This document shows, piece by piece, positions 7,416 through 13,716 of a DNA stretch of 45,378 bases. The notes under the pieces were generated by a model. That model had not been told where the DNA came from and did not search any database. It worked only from the letters and a program-made list of their open reading frames with translations. Position 1 is the stretch's first letter, and each line of letters begins with the position of its first letter. The stretch is from a virus. The position numbers were made by a program, and so were the translations under genes. Location of the stretch: IMG/VR virus record IMGVR_UViG_3300021407_000019, positions 1-45,378 of that record. One strand, written 5' to 3'.

Positions 7416-9357
7416 ACCGCTGGCCCCCTTCGGTGACCCGGTAGTTGGGCACGCTGTCGGAGAGTGTACCAACCTGCATCAGCGCTGTAAACGCCTCCAG
7501 TCCGCCCATGAGCGTCGCGTAGAGCCCCGGCGTCGGATCCTCGGTCACCACGCCGCGCTTGTCGATCGCGCGTGCGTAACCCGCGGCCATGGCGTTGAGC
7601 GTCCAGTGCGCCTTGGTCGAGACGCGGAACGCGGGGAATCCTTTTATTTGCAGGCGAAGGAGTCGCCGTATCTCACTGCGCCCCAGGTCTTCGGCAGCGC
7701 CGCGTCGCAACTCGGATGGGATGCGCGCCACAGCACCCCGCAAACCAAGCCGATCATAATTGCCAAAATGATCGAGGCCGGCCACGAGCCGGCAGTCGGG
7801 ATATTCAAGCCGCGCATCCGTAACCAGGTTCGCCACGACCGCACTGGCATCTCCTTCGCGTATGTAGTCGCCTACGACATGGACGGCACCGTCGATGACT
7901 TGGCAGATTACAGCAGTGACAATCCCTGGGCTAGCGTTGAGACACGCCCATACAGGGGATCGGGCTCGTACCAGTAGATCGGTTGCGACGTTATCCGATC
8001 CAAAGTCTTCAAACACCACCAGCCCCGGTCGCATGCGCAGTGCGTATGCCAATGCGTTGGGAGCGTCGATGCGTCCAGCGGGAAAACCAAGGAGCTGCTG
8101 CTCCAATGCCTCACACCGCTTCGCAAAGCTTATCTCCCCTGCCAAGAAGAACGGCTGCAAGCCTTCAATGAAAGCGATCTTGCCCTTGGGCGCGCGCATC
8201 GGTTGGACTGGAATAATGAAGTTACGGCGCAGCTGCTCGTGGCGCAAGGGCTGCATCAGGAACTCGTTAAGGCCGTCTTCCTCAACGCCGATCGTTACGG
8301 GGTTGTAAGTCTCGGCTGTCGTAAAAATATGCCCAACTATTTCGTCCGGTTTCCATAACCCGGCACCCGCGTCCCAGATCACGAGCCGATTCGAGAGCCA
8401 CGAAAAAACTGCCCACCCCGTAGTCGCAGACGTCGCCTTGGTCGTCCGCGCCGGGTCGTACATCGCAAACACCGGCTCCCATGTCCGCACCCTCGGTTGA
8501 ACCTTGAACATCTCTTGCTTGAAAATCTTGGTCTTGGGATCTTCGGCTACACACATATATTCTTGCATGTAATCGGCCAAAAGACCAACGCGTTCCATTG
8601 AGGCGCGCTTAGAGTCGATCCAGTCCAGAGGATAGCGGCCGGGCCAAGTAGCGGTGCGCTCGGCGTGCTCGTCCTTGTACTCGATAGGATATATTTTTGT
8701 AACCCAGTCTCGATCTCGGGCGAGCACCATGGGAAGGGAAGACGCGGAAAGGGGAGTGGCATTGACTCGTATTCTCGCGTTTTTATCTAAGGCCGGAATC
8801 AAAACCTTGAAGAACCATCGGATTGTCTCCAGTGCTTCTTCATCCGTGTACACCTGGCCTTTCTCAACTTCTTCAACGTCGTCGCAGAAGCAGAAGTCAG
8901 GACGATATTGAAGATATTTTGTACCACGTAATGACTGGCCACGGCCGAGGGCTGTAAGACGGACATTGTTGGAAAGAATAACTTCTGCTTCATTCCACAC
9001 CTTCGACGTATGCTCGTCGTGAAACCCGAACATCTCGGCCATCAGCTCGTTGGTCGAGAGCTCGTACTTTATCGCAGTGAGGCGTTCGCAAGCGCGCTTC
9101 TCGGTGTTGCCGACGATAACGCAATTGTGGAACAGCCGGTAGTTGGCAGCGAGGGCTAGGGCTTCCTCGGCGATCGTCGACTTGCCCCCTTCGCGGAAGG
9201 CCATCGTACAGACGCGCTGCAGCGCGGAGTGCCAGATCTGAATTAACTCGGTATGGAACGGCGGCGTCTCGTCGGAGTGCCGGTGCTTGAACAGAACCTC
9301 ATGCGCGAGCGGCCGGCTGCGCCCGAGTTTAAGGATGACGTCGTTGACGGAATTCAT
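7309..9357 (-). CDS. terL: Terminase large subunit
   Basis: This 682-aa ATPase-nuclease packages DNA into the prohead. The ATPase domain has a Walker A-like REGGKST (55-61) and a Walker B FCFCDD (D159, D160). The RNase H-like nuclease domain has D301 in MYDPARTT, E360 in GVEEDG and D431 in RIDAPNA. Residues about 450-682 form an extra C-terminal part beyond the usual 450-550 aa. It includes a stretch (468-530) that resembles a second RNase H-like half: a beta-hairpin, VVGDYI and GLDHFG. The ATG at 9357 overlaps the stop of the 83-aa gene. No small subunit is certain. Confidence 0.93.
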   Translation of the reverse strand: MNSVNDVILKLGRSRPLAHEVLFKHRHSDETPPFHTELIQIWHSALQRVCTMAFREGGKSTIAEEALALAANYRLFHNCVIVGNTEKRACERLTAIKYELSTNELMAEMFGFHDEHTSKVWNEAEVILSNNVRLTALGRGQSLRGTKYLQYRPDFCFCDDVEEVEKGQVYTDEEALETIRWFFKVLIPALDKNARIRVNATPLSASSLPMVLARDRDWVTKIYPIEYKDEHAERTATWPGRYPLDWIDSKRASMERVGLLADYMQEYMCVAEDPKTKIFKQEMFKVQPRVRTWEPVFAMYDPARTTKATSATTGWAVFSWLSNRLVIWDAGAGLWKPDEIVGHIFTTAETYNPVTIGVEEDGLNEFLMQPLRHEQLRRNFIIPVQPMRAPKGKIAFIEGLQPFFLAGEISFAKRCEALEQQLLGFPAGRIDAPNALAYALRMRPGLVVFEDFGSDNVATDLLVRARSPVWACLNASPGIVTAVICQVIDGAVHVVGDYIREGDASAVVANLVTDARLEYPDCRLVAGLDHFGNYDRLGLRGAVARIPSELRRGAAEDLGRSEIRRLLRLQIKGFPAFRVSTKAHWTLNAMAAGYARAIDKRGVVTEDPTPGLYATLMGGLEAFTALMQVGTLSDSVPNYRVTEGGQRYVSALPNKTAPLPSKDELLRDFGAVTDRGNLSARR

Positions 9358-9605
9358 ACCACGTTGTAGTCGCGCGCGTACTCCGCGGCAAGCACAGTCA
9401 GCATGCCCATGACCCGCAGATTAGGTCGTATCGACTGGTACGCCGATACTAGCTTATCTGCGTGCGTAACCACGGCCACGAAGCCATTGATTTCTCCGCT
9501 GCGGGCGCGTTCTAAAATATCTTCAAGCTGCTTGACGACATCCTCGACCGGCTCCCCAGGTACAGGTAGCGGCTTGCCTTGGAGTGAAACAACCTTCTCG
9601 GTCAA
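9354..9605 (-). CDS. Conserved-type small phage protein before TerL
   Basis: This 83-aa protein starts at a TTG (9605) that overlaps the TGA of the preceding tiny membrane gene; GGAG lies about 9 bases upstream. Its body, VVKQLEDILERARSGEINGF followed by a small hydrophobic helix, resembles short proteins often found in phage genomes beside structural genes. No known activity. Being just before TerL, it could be a terminase small subunit, but it lacks a visible DNA-binding motif. Confidence 0.7.
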   Translation of the reverse strand: MTEKVVSLQGKPLPVPGEPVEDVVKQLEDILERARSGEINGFVAVVTHADKLVSAYQSIRPNLRVMGMLTVLAAEYARDYNVV

Positions 9606-9724
9606 CCGCGCATCTCCGACATGCGAATAAGCTCGTCGTCAGTCGAGGCCGTGACCATCAAGGCGCAGAACAAGATAATGACCAGCGGGAGCGTGATCAG
9701 GCCGAGGAAGTAGGCAAGCAGCAT
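9602..9724 (-). CDS. Tiny single-pass membrane protein
   Basis: ATG 9724 encodes 40 aa: one hydrophobic segment of about 24 residues (LLAYFLGLITLPLVIILFCA) and a short acidic tail. The start overlaps the TAA of the KTSC gene (TAATG), and the stop overlaps the TTG start of the next gene. The tight couplings support expression. Role unknown; it may act in lysis or exclusion. Confidence 0.6.
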   Translation of the reverse strand: MLLAYFLGLITLPLVIILFCALMVTASTDDELIRMSEMRG

Positions 9725-9927
9725 TAGTATTGCCCCTTGATCTGCGCGTTATAGAACGCCCCCGGCGACGGCGCCTGGAGGAACTCCTCGTAGACCTCCT
9801 TGGGCACCCACTCGTGCGTGTACTGCCGCCCATTGGTGAACTCCACGGTCAGCGTGCCGAGGTCGACGTTGGCCTCGTCTGCCTCCCAGTCGATGCGGGC
9901 GATCGCGGAGGACTTGAGGAGCGGCAT
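9724..9927 (-). CDS. KTSC domain protein
   Basis: This 67-aa protein is essentially one KTSC domain: SSAIARIDW, LTVEFTNGRQYTHEWVP, VYEEFLQA, then SPGAFYNAQIKGQY. The family is named after a lysyl-tRNA synthetase extension. In phages it occurs as a free-standing small protein of unknown role, possibly nucleic-acid binding. ATG 9927 overlaps the previous TGA, which is why I chose it over the upstream in-frame codon at 9975. Confidence 0.8.
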   Translation of the reverse strand: MPLLKSSAIARIDWEADEANVDLGTLTVEFTNGRQYTHEWVPKEVYEEFLQAPSPGAFYNAQIKGQY

Positions 9928-10307
9928 CACACCGCCGCCCGGTCGACCTCGTCCAAGTGCCCGTCGTGCGGCCACATGCCGGTGGCAGGCTCGCCTTGCG
10001 CCCGGGTGACCACCAGAGGCGGGCGGGTCATCAGCTCGAAGTCGACTAGGGCGCCGAGAAGAGTGCTGACCGCAGCAGCGTGCGTGCCGTCGCCTGGGAT
10101 GTTGGTGCGCAGCTGCGCGCGCAGCCGGCGCAGATGCTCGGTGTCGAGGGAAGGGAACATCCAGTCCGAACGATCGGTCTCGTCGGCAGGCGGCGGGTCG
10201 ATGGCGCGATCCTCGATCGGCGCCGAGTCTGGTCCAGGCTGAGCGTCCATGGGCGGTGGAGCAGCCGGCGGAAAAAAGGGTTTCGGGCTGGTGTCGGTTT
10301 CGGGCAT
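9927..10307 (-). CDS. Hypothetical Pro-rich protein, first gene of the left late block
   Basis: This 126-aa protein has a Pro/Asp-rich, probably disordered first 40 residues, then a helical part (LDTEHLRRLRAQLRTNI) and a short C-terminal part. AAGGGAG precedes ATG 10307. It is the first main gene after the putative late promoter and sits four genes before TerL, so a packaging role (small terminase) is possible but has no motif support. Confidence 0.7.
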   Translation of the reverse strand: MPETDTSPKPFFPPAAPPPMDAQPGPDSAPIEDRAIDPPPADETDRSDWMFPSLDTEHLRRLRAQLRTNIPGDGTHAAAVSTLLGALVDFELMTRPPLVVTRAQGEPATGMWPHDGHLDEVDRAAV

Positions 10308-10343
10308 GTCAGTCTCCCTTGCATCGTGAGATGCGATGCGCTA

Positions 10344-10372
10344 TAAATAGCACGCCCGTCGCATGCGGGCAA
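10344..10372 (-). promoter_or_regulatory. Putative late promoter
   Basis: On the minus strand TTGCCC (10367-10372) is followed after 17 bases by TATTTA (10344-10349), about 40 bases before the first late gene at 10307. The spacing is ideal and both boxes are partial sigma70 matches. No phage RNA polymerase gene is seen, so host polymerase would be used. Confidence 0.5.
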
Positions 10373-10420
10373 GTCGTAGATGTGTCTCCCTGACACAAGA
10401 CGCTCAGTACAGCCCAACTG

Positions 10421-10462
10421 CCCCCGCTTCGGCTTGAACAACCGCGGCGGGGGTTTTTATTT
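10421..10462 (+). terminator. Rho-independent terminator, plus-strand orientation
   Basis: CCCCCGC (10421-10427) pairs with GCGGGGG (10447-10453). The loop contains a further CGG/CCG pairing, and TTTTTATTT follows at once. This is a textbook terminator on the plus strand, yet no plus-strand gene lies to its left. It sits antisense to the leader of the left late operon. It may end an antisense RNA or shield the early promoter from read-in. Confidence 0.65.
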
Positions 10463-10594
10463 AGGCGGATGTATCGACGGTCGTCGTCGATATTTTAAGC
10501 AGACTAGCCTGCGGTGGTTTTGAAAGCATGCCTGGCAATTGTCACAGCCACGCGGCGGTAATTTTAAATAGCGACGACGTCTAAGTTTGCGCAT
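10457..10594 (-). CDS. 45-aa basic Cys-rich protein
   Basis: ATG 10594, with AGGAG 5 bases upstream, encodes 45 aa. The sequence starts MRKLRRRRYLKLPPRG and then has CDNCQAC and one more Cys (LVC), ending in a basic tail. The CxxCxxC cluster amid many Arg/Lys suggests a small zinc-ribbon-like nucleic-acid binder. It lies in the leader of the left late operon and would be its first product. It is too short for family recognition, so the strong ribosome site is the main support. Confidence 0.5.
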   Translation of the reverse strand: MRKLRRRRYLKLPPRGCDNCQACFQNHRRLVCLKYRRRPSIHPPK

Positions 10595-10644
10595 GGCGAC
10601 TCCTATAAAGGAGTGCTATGGTACTAAGTGCGGGGAGGATGTCA

Positions 10645-10661
10645 ATAGTATTTAATACTAT
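10645..10661. repeat. Perfect inverted repeat ATAGTAT(T)
   Basis: ATAGTATTTAATACTAT consists of two 8-base arms around a single central T. Related ATAGTA/TACTAT words recur at several points in the same non-coding region, so this may be a binding site for a second regulator or an origin element. Confidence 0.6.
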
Positions 10662-10773
10662 CGAGTTTGAAAAAGTTGCGCGGTTCGATTGGCCAAGCAC
10701 TAAAATGGATTTGTCGCGCGGTATGGCCGAACCGAACCCGAGTTAGTACCGTGTAATAGCATTGAGTAGTACT

Positions 10774-10790
10774 ATCGCATAGGATGCTAT
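10774..10790 (+). repeat. 17-base direct repeat, copy 1
   Basis: ATCGCATAGGATGCTAT here matches ATCGCATAAGATACTAT at 11097-11113 with two differences. The copies are about 320 bases apart in the control region and are flanked by further TACTAT-like words. Confidence 0.5.
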
Positions 10791-10897
10791 AGCGTCGTGT
10801 CTCAACGCGGCGTAGTACAGAGTAAACTAATAAAGTTTGGTTAGGTCGTCGGCGGGGCAATATGTCCACAAGTGGTTGAAAAGAAAGAGGAACTAGC

Positions 10898-10912
10898 TAT
10901 AGTATAGTATAG
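10898..10912 (+). repeat. Tandem TATAG x3
   Basis: Three exact TATAG units followed by TATTCTATAATATA form the most AT-rich stretch in the region. It could be a DNA-unwinding element or contain minus-strand promoter boxes. Confidence 0.5.
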
Positions 10913-10966
10913 TATTCTATAATATAAACAATCTAAATGTCCGATCCCCGCTAACCTAGCTATATA

Positions 10967-11017
10967 GGTGATACGTGATACGCGACTTCGGGAGCAAACA
11001 ACGTATCACGTATCACC
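10967..11017. repeat. 16-base inverted repeat with doubled GTGATACG
   Basis: GGTGATACGTGATACG (10967-10982) is exactly complementary to 11002-11017, with a 19-base spacer. Each arm is two overlapping GTGATACG words. It is the start of an array of the same half-site that continues to the early promoter. Confidence 0.75.
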
Positions 11018-11096
11018 ATACCTTGCTGCCTTGGAGCCGTGTTTAGTCTAACCCATTGATTCATATAGCGACCAAAACACCTATTTCTCGGTTAGC

Positions 11097-11113
11097 ATCG
11101 CATAAGATACTAT
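11097..11113 (+). repeat. 17-base direct repeat, copy 2
   Basis: ATCGCATAAGATACTAT, the partner of the copy at 10774-10790 with two substitutions. It lies between the inverted repeat and the palindromic operators. Confidence 0.5.
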
Positions 11114-11138
11114 TATAGCACTACTTCACACCTCGACA

Positions 11139-11154
11139 TGATACGCGCGTATCA
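11139..11154. promoter_or_regulatory. Palindromic operator-like site 1
   Basis: TGATACGCGCGTATCA is a perfect 16-base palindrome, identical to the site at 11201-11216. A further CGTATCAC half-site follows at 11160-11167. Such repeated dyads before a helix-turn-helix gene are typical of autoregulation. Confidence 0.7.
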
Positions 11155-11200
11155 CTCAACGTATCACGAAAAAACTCAATGATTACAGTGATACGCCAGA

Positions 11201-11216
11201 TGATACGCGCGTATCA
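11201..11216. promoter_or_regulatory. Palindromic operator-like site 2
   Basis: This second copy of TGATACGCGCGTATCA directly abuts the -35 box at 11217. A single GTGATACG half-site precedes it at 11188-11195. A protein bound here would touch RNA polymerase, for repression or activation. Confidence 0.7.
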
Positions 11217-11244
11217 TTGACATTCGCGTATCACGCGCTATAAT
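11217..11244 (+). promoter_or_regulatory. Consensus early promoter
   Basis: TTGACA (11217-11222), 16 bases, TATAAT (11239-11244): both boxes match the sigma70 consensus fully. A CGTATCAC half-site (11227-11234) lies in the spacer, ideally placed for repression. AAAGGAG follows at 11251, before ATG 11263. Confidence 0.85.
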
Positions 11245-11262
11245 ACGTGCAAAGGAGCGAAT

Positions 11263-11904
11263 ATGACCCCTGCACAGATACGTCAATGGCGAGCTGACCA
11301 TAACTTCTCGCCGGCAGCCTTGGCCGAAGCGCTCGGCGTAGCGCGCAATACAATCTATCGTTGGGAGTCTGGCGCGATGGCTCCCGAAACTAATCTAGCC
11401 GAGCGACTGGTCATTCTCTTAGCGGAGCGCGAAAAACGCCGTTCTGAACCTGCGCACAGGATAGACCTTTCGGCGTTCGATCTCGACACAGCGCAAGAAC
11501 ACGGCACCATTAAAGGCTTTGACACATCATTCTGGACCAAGCGGACGGACGCCGAGCGCTGCGCATGGATCAACGAATCGCCTAATCCGATGCTGGCGCT
11601 ACCTTGGCCTTGGTGGTCGCACGGCTTTGAGTGGTATCCCCCGCAGCGCATGCATTTCGATAGCCCGCTGCCGCGGACCACGCCACACTACATGCAGCGC
11701 GCCGATCTCGACGTTATTGACAAGCTTATGAGCCAAGAAAAAGGAACCGATATAGAGCGCTTGCGCAGCGCGGTCATCTATCTATGCCGCCGTGACTTTC
11801 CTTATTGGCTGCACCCACAAAGCGCAGAGCCGCTCGATACGCCGAGCTACAATAAACTTAAGAAAATGATGAAATTTGCCGAAGAAGCAGAAGAAGGTGC
11901 TTGA
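11263..11904 (+). CDS. XRE-type regulator with unknown C-terminal domain
   Basis: This 213-aa protein has an N-terminal helix-turn-helix of the XRE/Cro type (about residues 4-50: IRQWRADHNFSPAALAEALG, then VARNTIYRWESG). The C-terminal 140 residues are rich in Trp, Pro and His (PWPWWSHGFEWYPP), have no peptidase motif of LexA/CI type and are not recognised. It is the first early gene, directly behind the consensus promoter and the TGATACG array, so it is the obvious candidate to bind that array. AAAGGAG sits 5 bases before the ATG. No integrase is present, so it need not be a lysogeny repressor; early shut-off is equally likely. Confidence 0.85.
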   Translation: MTPAQIRQWRADHNFSPAALAEALGVARNTIYRWESGAMAPETNLAERLVILLAEREKRRSEPAHRIDLSAFDLDTAQEHGTIKGFDTSFWTKRTDAERCAWINESPNPMLALPWPWWSHGFEWYPPQRMHFDSPLPRTTPHYMQRADLDVIDKLMSQEKGTDIERLRSAVIYLCRRDFPYWLHPQSAEPLDTPSYNKLKKMMKFAEEAEEGA

Positions 11905-11927
11905 CAATAACTCGCATCCTGTACTAT
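11901..11927 (+). promoter_or_regulatory. Putative early promoter 2
   Basis: TTGACA (11901-11906) overlaps the end of the regulator gene; after 15 bases comes TACTAT (11922-11927). The stretch ACTCGCATCCTGTACTA is repeated exactly before the next gene at 12231-12247, so this is a duplicated promoter unit. The spacer is shorter than normal. Confidence 0.55.
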
Positions 11928-11957
11928 TCTCCAAACCGTGAAAAGGGAGATACTCAC

Positions 11958-12224
11958 ATGCAAAAGTATCGCGCAGATAAGTCCGAAAAGCAAAGTGACG
12001 GCGCCGTGGCGTGGTTCACTGAATGGATGGGCGGACCAACGCTTGCTAAGATCGACAACTGCCGACTGGTCAATATGACCGGCGATATGCGACGCACGGT
12101 CTATATCACTGGCGAGGCTGATACACGGAGCCCTGCCGTATGCAAGCTGGCCGGTGCTCGCGTGCGAGGCTATGTCACTAGTGACGACGAAGGAAATATT
12201 GTTTTCCGTCATTGTTACTATTGA
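11958..12224 (+). CDS. Hypothetical early protein
   Basis: This 88-aa protein starts MQKYRADKSEKQSDG and ends CYY. It is soluble and looks alpha/beta; no motif is recognised. GGGAG lies upstream of ATG 11958, which I prefer over a TTG at 11901. It has its own upstream promoter-like unit, so it may be a strongly expressed early host-takeover protein. Confidence 0.7.
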   Translation: MQKYRADKSEKQSDGAVAWFTEWMGGPTLAKIDNCRLVNMTGDMRRTVYITGEADTRSPAVCKLAGARVRGYVTSDDEGNIVFRHCYY

Positions 12225-12248
12225 CTTCTCACTCGCATCCTGTACTAC
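12221..12248 (+). promoter_or_regulatory. Putative early promoter 3
   Basis: TTGACT (12221-12226), 16 bases, TACTAC (12243-12248). It shares a 17-base block with the promoter at 11901, which points to duplication of a promoter-gene cassette. Confidence 0.5.
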
Positions 12249-12276
12249 TCTATGACCTCAGCAAAGGGAGACTGAC

Positions 12277-12465
12277 ATGCGCCTTTTCTCTGTCGAATAC
12301 ACTAGCGAGCCGCGACGCAACCGTTCGTTTTTAGTTCGTGGTATTTGCAAATGCGACGTGCTCAATCCGTGCTGGGATAACCGCAAGGACGACGTTCCAG
12401 GCCGACACTGGGGCGGCGGGCCTGCGTGTGAGCCATGCACGAAAGCTGCGACGAAGGTAGAGTAA
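12277..12465 (+). CDS. Small Cys-containing early protein
   Basis: The 62-aa product has four Cys (CKCDVLNPC and CEPC), compatible with one zinc site. Overall it is basic and short. AAAGGGAG precedes ATG 12277. No family is recognised. It follows the duplicated promoter, like its neighbour. Confidence 0.65.
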   Translation: MRLFSVEYTSEPRRNRSFLVRGICKCDVLNPCWDNRKDDVPGRHWGGGPACEPCTKAATKVE

Positions 12466-12472
12466 GGACGAA

Positions 12473-12513
12473 ACTCCCGCCAACATCGCGGGAGTCGCGC
12501 CGTCAAGCGGCGC
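12473..12513 (+). terminator. Tandem hairpins between early genes
   Basis: ACTCCCGC/GCGGGAGT (arms 12473-12480 and 12488-12495, 7-base loop) is followed by GCGCCG/CGGCGC (12497-12502 and 12508-12513, 5-base loop). There is no T-tract, so this may be an attenuator, processing site or Rho-linked structure and not an intrinsic terminator. Confidence 0.4.
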
Positions 12514-12540
12514 CTGACGAGTCCAAGGGAGATATGAGAG

Positions 12541-12843
12541 ATGACAACCAAAGCGCTGGTCGCCTGCCACGACACAGTAGTCTGCACAGGCGCAAAACAG
12601 ATTCAGAAATGGTGCGTGCGACAAGGCGATGCTAAAGGACCGCTCGTTGCGGTTATGCTCACGAAGGAGGTCGCCCACTATCTGGCGGCTTCCCCTGAAA
12701 TGGCCTTAGCACTGCGCGATTGCTTAAAACTGATCGAGGACATGAGCCGGTTCATCGGAGTAATGGCGCTAAAGGATTATGCCTTGTTCAACGAGGCTCC
12801 TATCAAAGCACGCGCGGCGCTGGCAAAGGCGGCGGGCAAATGA
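12541..12843 (+). CDS. Hypothetical early protein
   Basis: This 100-aa protein looks mostly helical in its second half (VAHYLAASPEMALALRDCLK). The part resembling ASPEMALALRDCLKLIED recalls short phage proteins with LIAAAPEL-type motifs, of unknown role. GGGAG lies a few bases before the ATG. Its stop overlaps the next start as ATGA. Confidence 0.7.
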   Translation: MTTKALVACHDTVVCTGAKQIQKWCVRQGDAKGPLVAVMLTKEVAHYLAASPEMALALRDCLKLIEDMSRFIGVMALKDYALFNEAPIKARAALAKAAGK

Positions 12844-13082
12844 CCTCCCCCATTACCGCCTACCTCACTCGCGTAACGCAACACCTGGCCACGGTCGACC
12901 ATGCCGAGCAGCTGGCCTTTCTCGATCGGCAGATCAAGCGCTGGAGCGACCTCTATGGCGCGTTCTCCCGCATGGTCGACGGCAGCGAGGACTACACGGG
13001 CTCGGCGACTGCGTTCGACTTTTTGGAGACAATTTCGGGCTTGGATATGATGAAGAAGGAGCGTGAGCATGTTCACATGTGA
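12840..13082 (+). CDS. Hypothetical early protein
   Basis: This 80-aa protein has helical segments, including AEQLAFLDRQIKRWSDLYGA. ATG 12840 overlaps the previous stop (ATGA), which fixes the start within a longer open frame. It overlaps the next gene by about 14 bases. Function unknown. Confidence 0.65.
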   Translation: MTSPITAYLTRVTQHLATVDHAEQLAFLDRQIKRWSDLYGAFSRMVDGSEDYTGSATAFDFLETISGLDMMKKEREHVHM

Positions 13083-13248
13083 AAGTTGCCGTTTCTTTCA
13101 CTCGCTGGGCAATGGTGGCTATTGTCGACGTTACCCGCCGCAACTGGTTCACGAGATCGTCGGCAGTATCGAGCGTTCGCAAACCGCACAGTATTTTCCT
13201 TATATGGAAAAAGCTAAGTGGTGCGGCGAGTGGAAGGATAAGCCATGA
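13069..13248 (+). CDS. Small four-Cys phage protein
   Basis: This 59-aa protein has C4, C7 (CESC), C19 (GGYCRRYPPQ) and C50 (WCGEW), a pattern common in small early phage proteins and likely a zinc- or Fe-S-binding fold. AAGGAG upstream favours ATG 13069 over a GTG at 13063. The stop overlaps the next ATG (ATGA). Confidence 0.7.
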   Translation: MFTCESCRFFHSLGNGGYCRRYPPQLVHEIVGSIERSQTAQYFPYMEKAKWCGEWKDKP

Positions 13249-13490
13249 CCCCCGAGACCGAACAAGCCCGCGCTTGGCGCCGCGCCATGGGCCTGACCAT
13301 GGACCAGCTGTCCGAGTTCACAGGATACAGCCGTGAGGCGATCTTCCTTTTTGAGCGCGGTCAAAACAGCCAAGGCAAGCCGCACGCGCCCTACGCCTGG
13401 CGGCGGTACAAGCTTGCTTGCTTGGCGGTTATGTTTCTGAGGCACTACAAGATCCCTGACATAAACTCTTGGCAGTGGTCTGCGAAATAA
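13245..13490 (+). CDS. Small helix-turn-helix protein
   Basis: This 81-aa protein has an XRE-like helix-turn-helix: ARAWRRAMGLTMDQLSEFTG, then YSREAIFLFERG (about residues 8-40). It then has WRRYKLACLAV, a feature of small phage DNA-binding proteins. ATG 13245 is coupled to the previous stop. It may act as a secondary early regulator. Confidence 0.75.
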   Translation: MTPETEQARAWRRAMGLTMDQLSEFTGYSREAIFLFERGQNSQGKPHAPYAWRRYKLACLAVMFLRHYKIPDINSWQWSAK

Positions 13491-13491
13491 C

Positions 13492-13519
13492 TTGACGCCT
13501 GACGCGCAAAGCGCATAAT
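13492..13519 (+). promoter_or_regulatory. Putative early promoter 4
   Basis: TTGACG (13492-13497), 16 bases, CATAAT (13514-13519), just after the helix-turn-helix gene and 30 bases before the next ATG. Each box is one base off the consensus. Confidence 0.55.
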
Positions 13520-13548
13520 GGACGTAACTTGTTATCGAGGATAGAGAC

Positions 13549-13704
13549 ATGGCTATGATGTTTCTCATTGCGATCGTCAGCTTCATTGCTGGATTGCTGC
13601 TTTTCGCGGCCTTTGTGAACGAAGAGGAGAAACAAATCGAAAAGACACGCCTCTTCGCCCGCAAGGGCAAGGTCTACAAGCTGACAGAAATTACAAGTGA
13701 TTGA
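13549..13704 (+). CDS. Single-pass membrane protein, 51 aa
   Basis: MAMMFLIAIVSFIAGLLLFA forms one membrane segment, followed by a charged tail (NEEEKQIEKTRLFARKGK). It follows a promoter-like element. It may be an exclusion or host-membrane protein. No family is recognised. Confidence 0.6.
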   Translation: MAMMFLIAIVSFIAGLLLFAAFVNEEEKQIEKTRLFARKGKVYKLTEITSD

Positions 13705-13716
13705 CGCGAGATCAGC

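Larger units (their letters stand above)
10595..11262. other. Non-coding control region, possible replication origin
   Basis: About 670 bases without a convincing gene, AT-richer than the flanks, between the divergent late and early blocks. It contains a 17-base palindrome-like element, 17-base near-repeats, a TATAG tandem run, an array of TGATACG half-sites and the early promoter. A 75-codon minus-strand open frame across 10642-10869 is made of repeat sequence and has no protein-like character. The layout suits operator and/or origin functions. Confidence 0.7.

Noticed and set aside
10308-10600. tRNA or suppressor tRNA gene in the leader region
   Set aside because: No cloverleaf, TTC loop or CCA-like end could be drawn; the hairpins are explained by the terminator and dyads.
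10642-10869. 75-codon minus-strand frame in the control region
   Set aside because: It is built of repeat words, has no good ribosome site, and overlaps likely cis-acting elements.
11263-11904. Lysogeny repressor and temperate lifestyle
   Set aside because: Without integrase, attachment site or partition genes, an XRE protein alone does not show lysogeny; it may be an early shut-off regulator.
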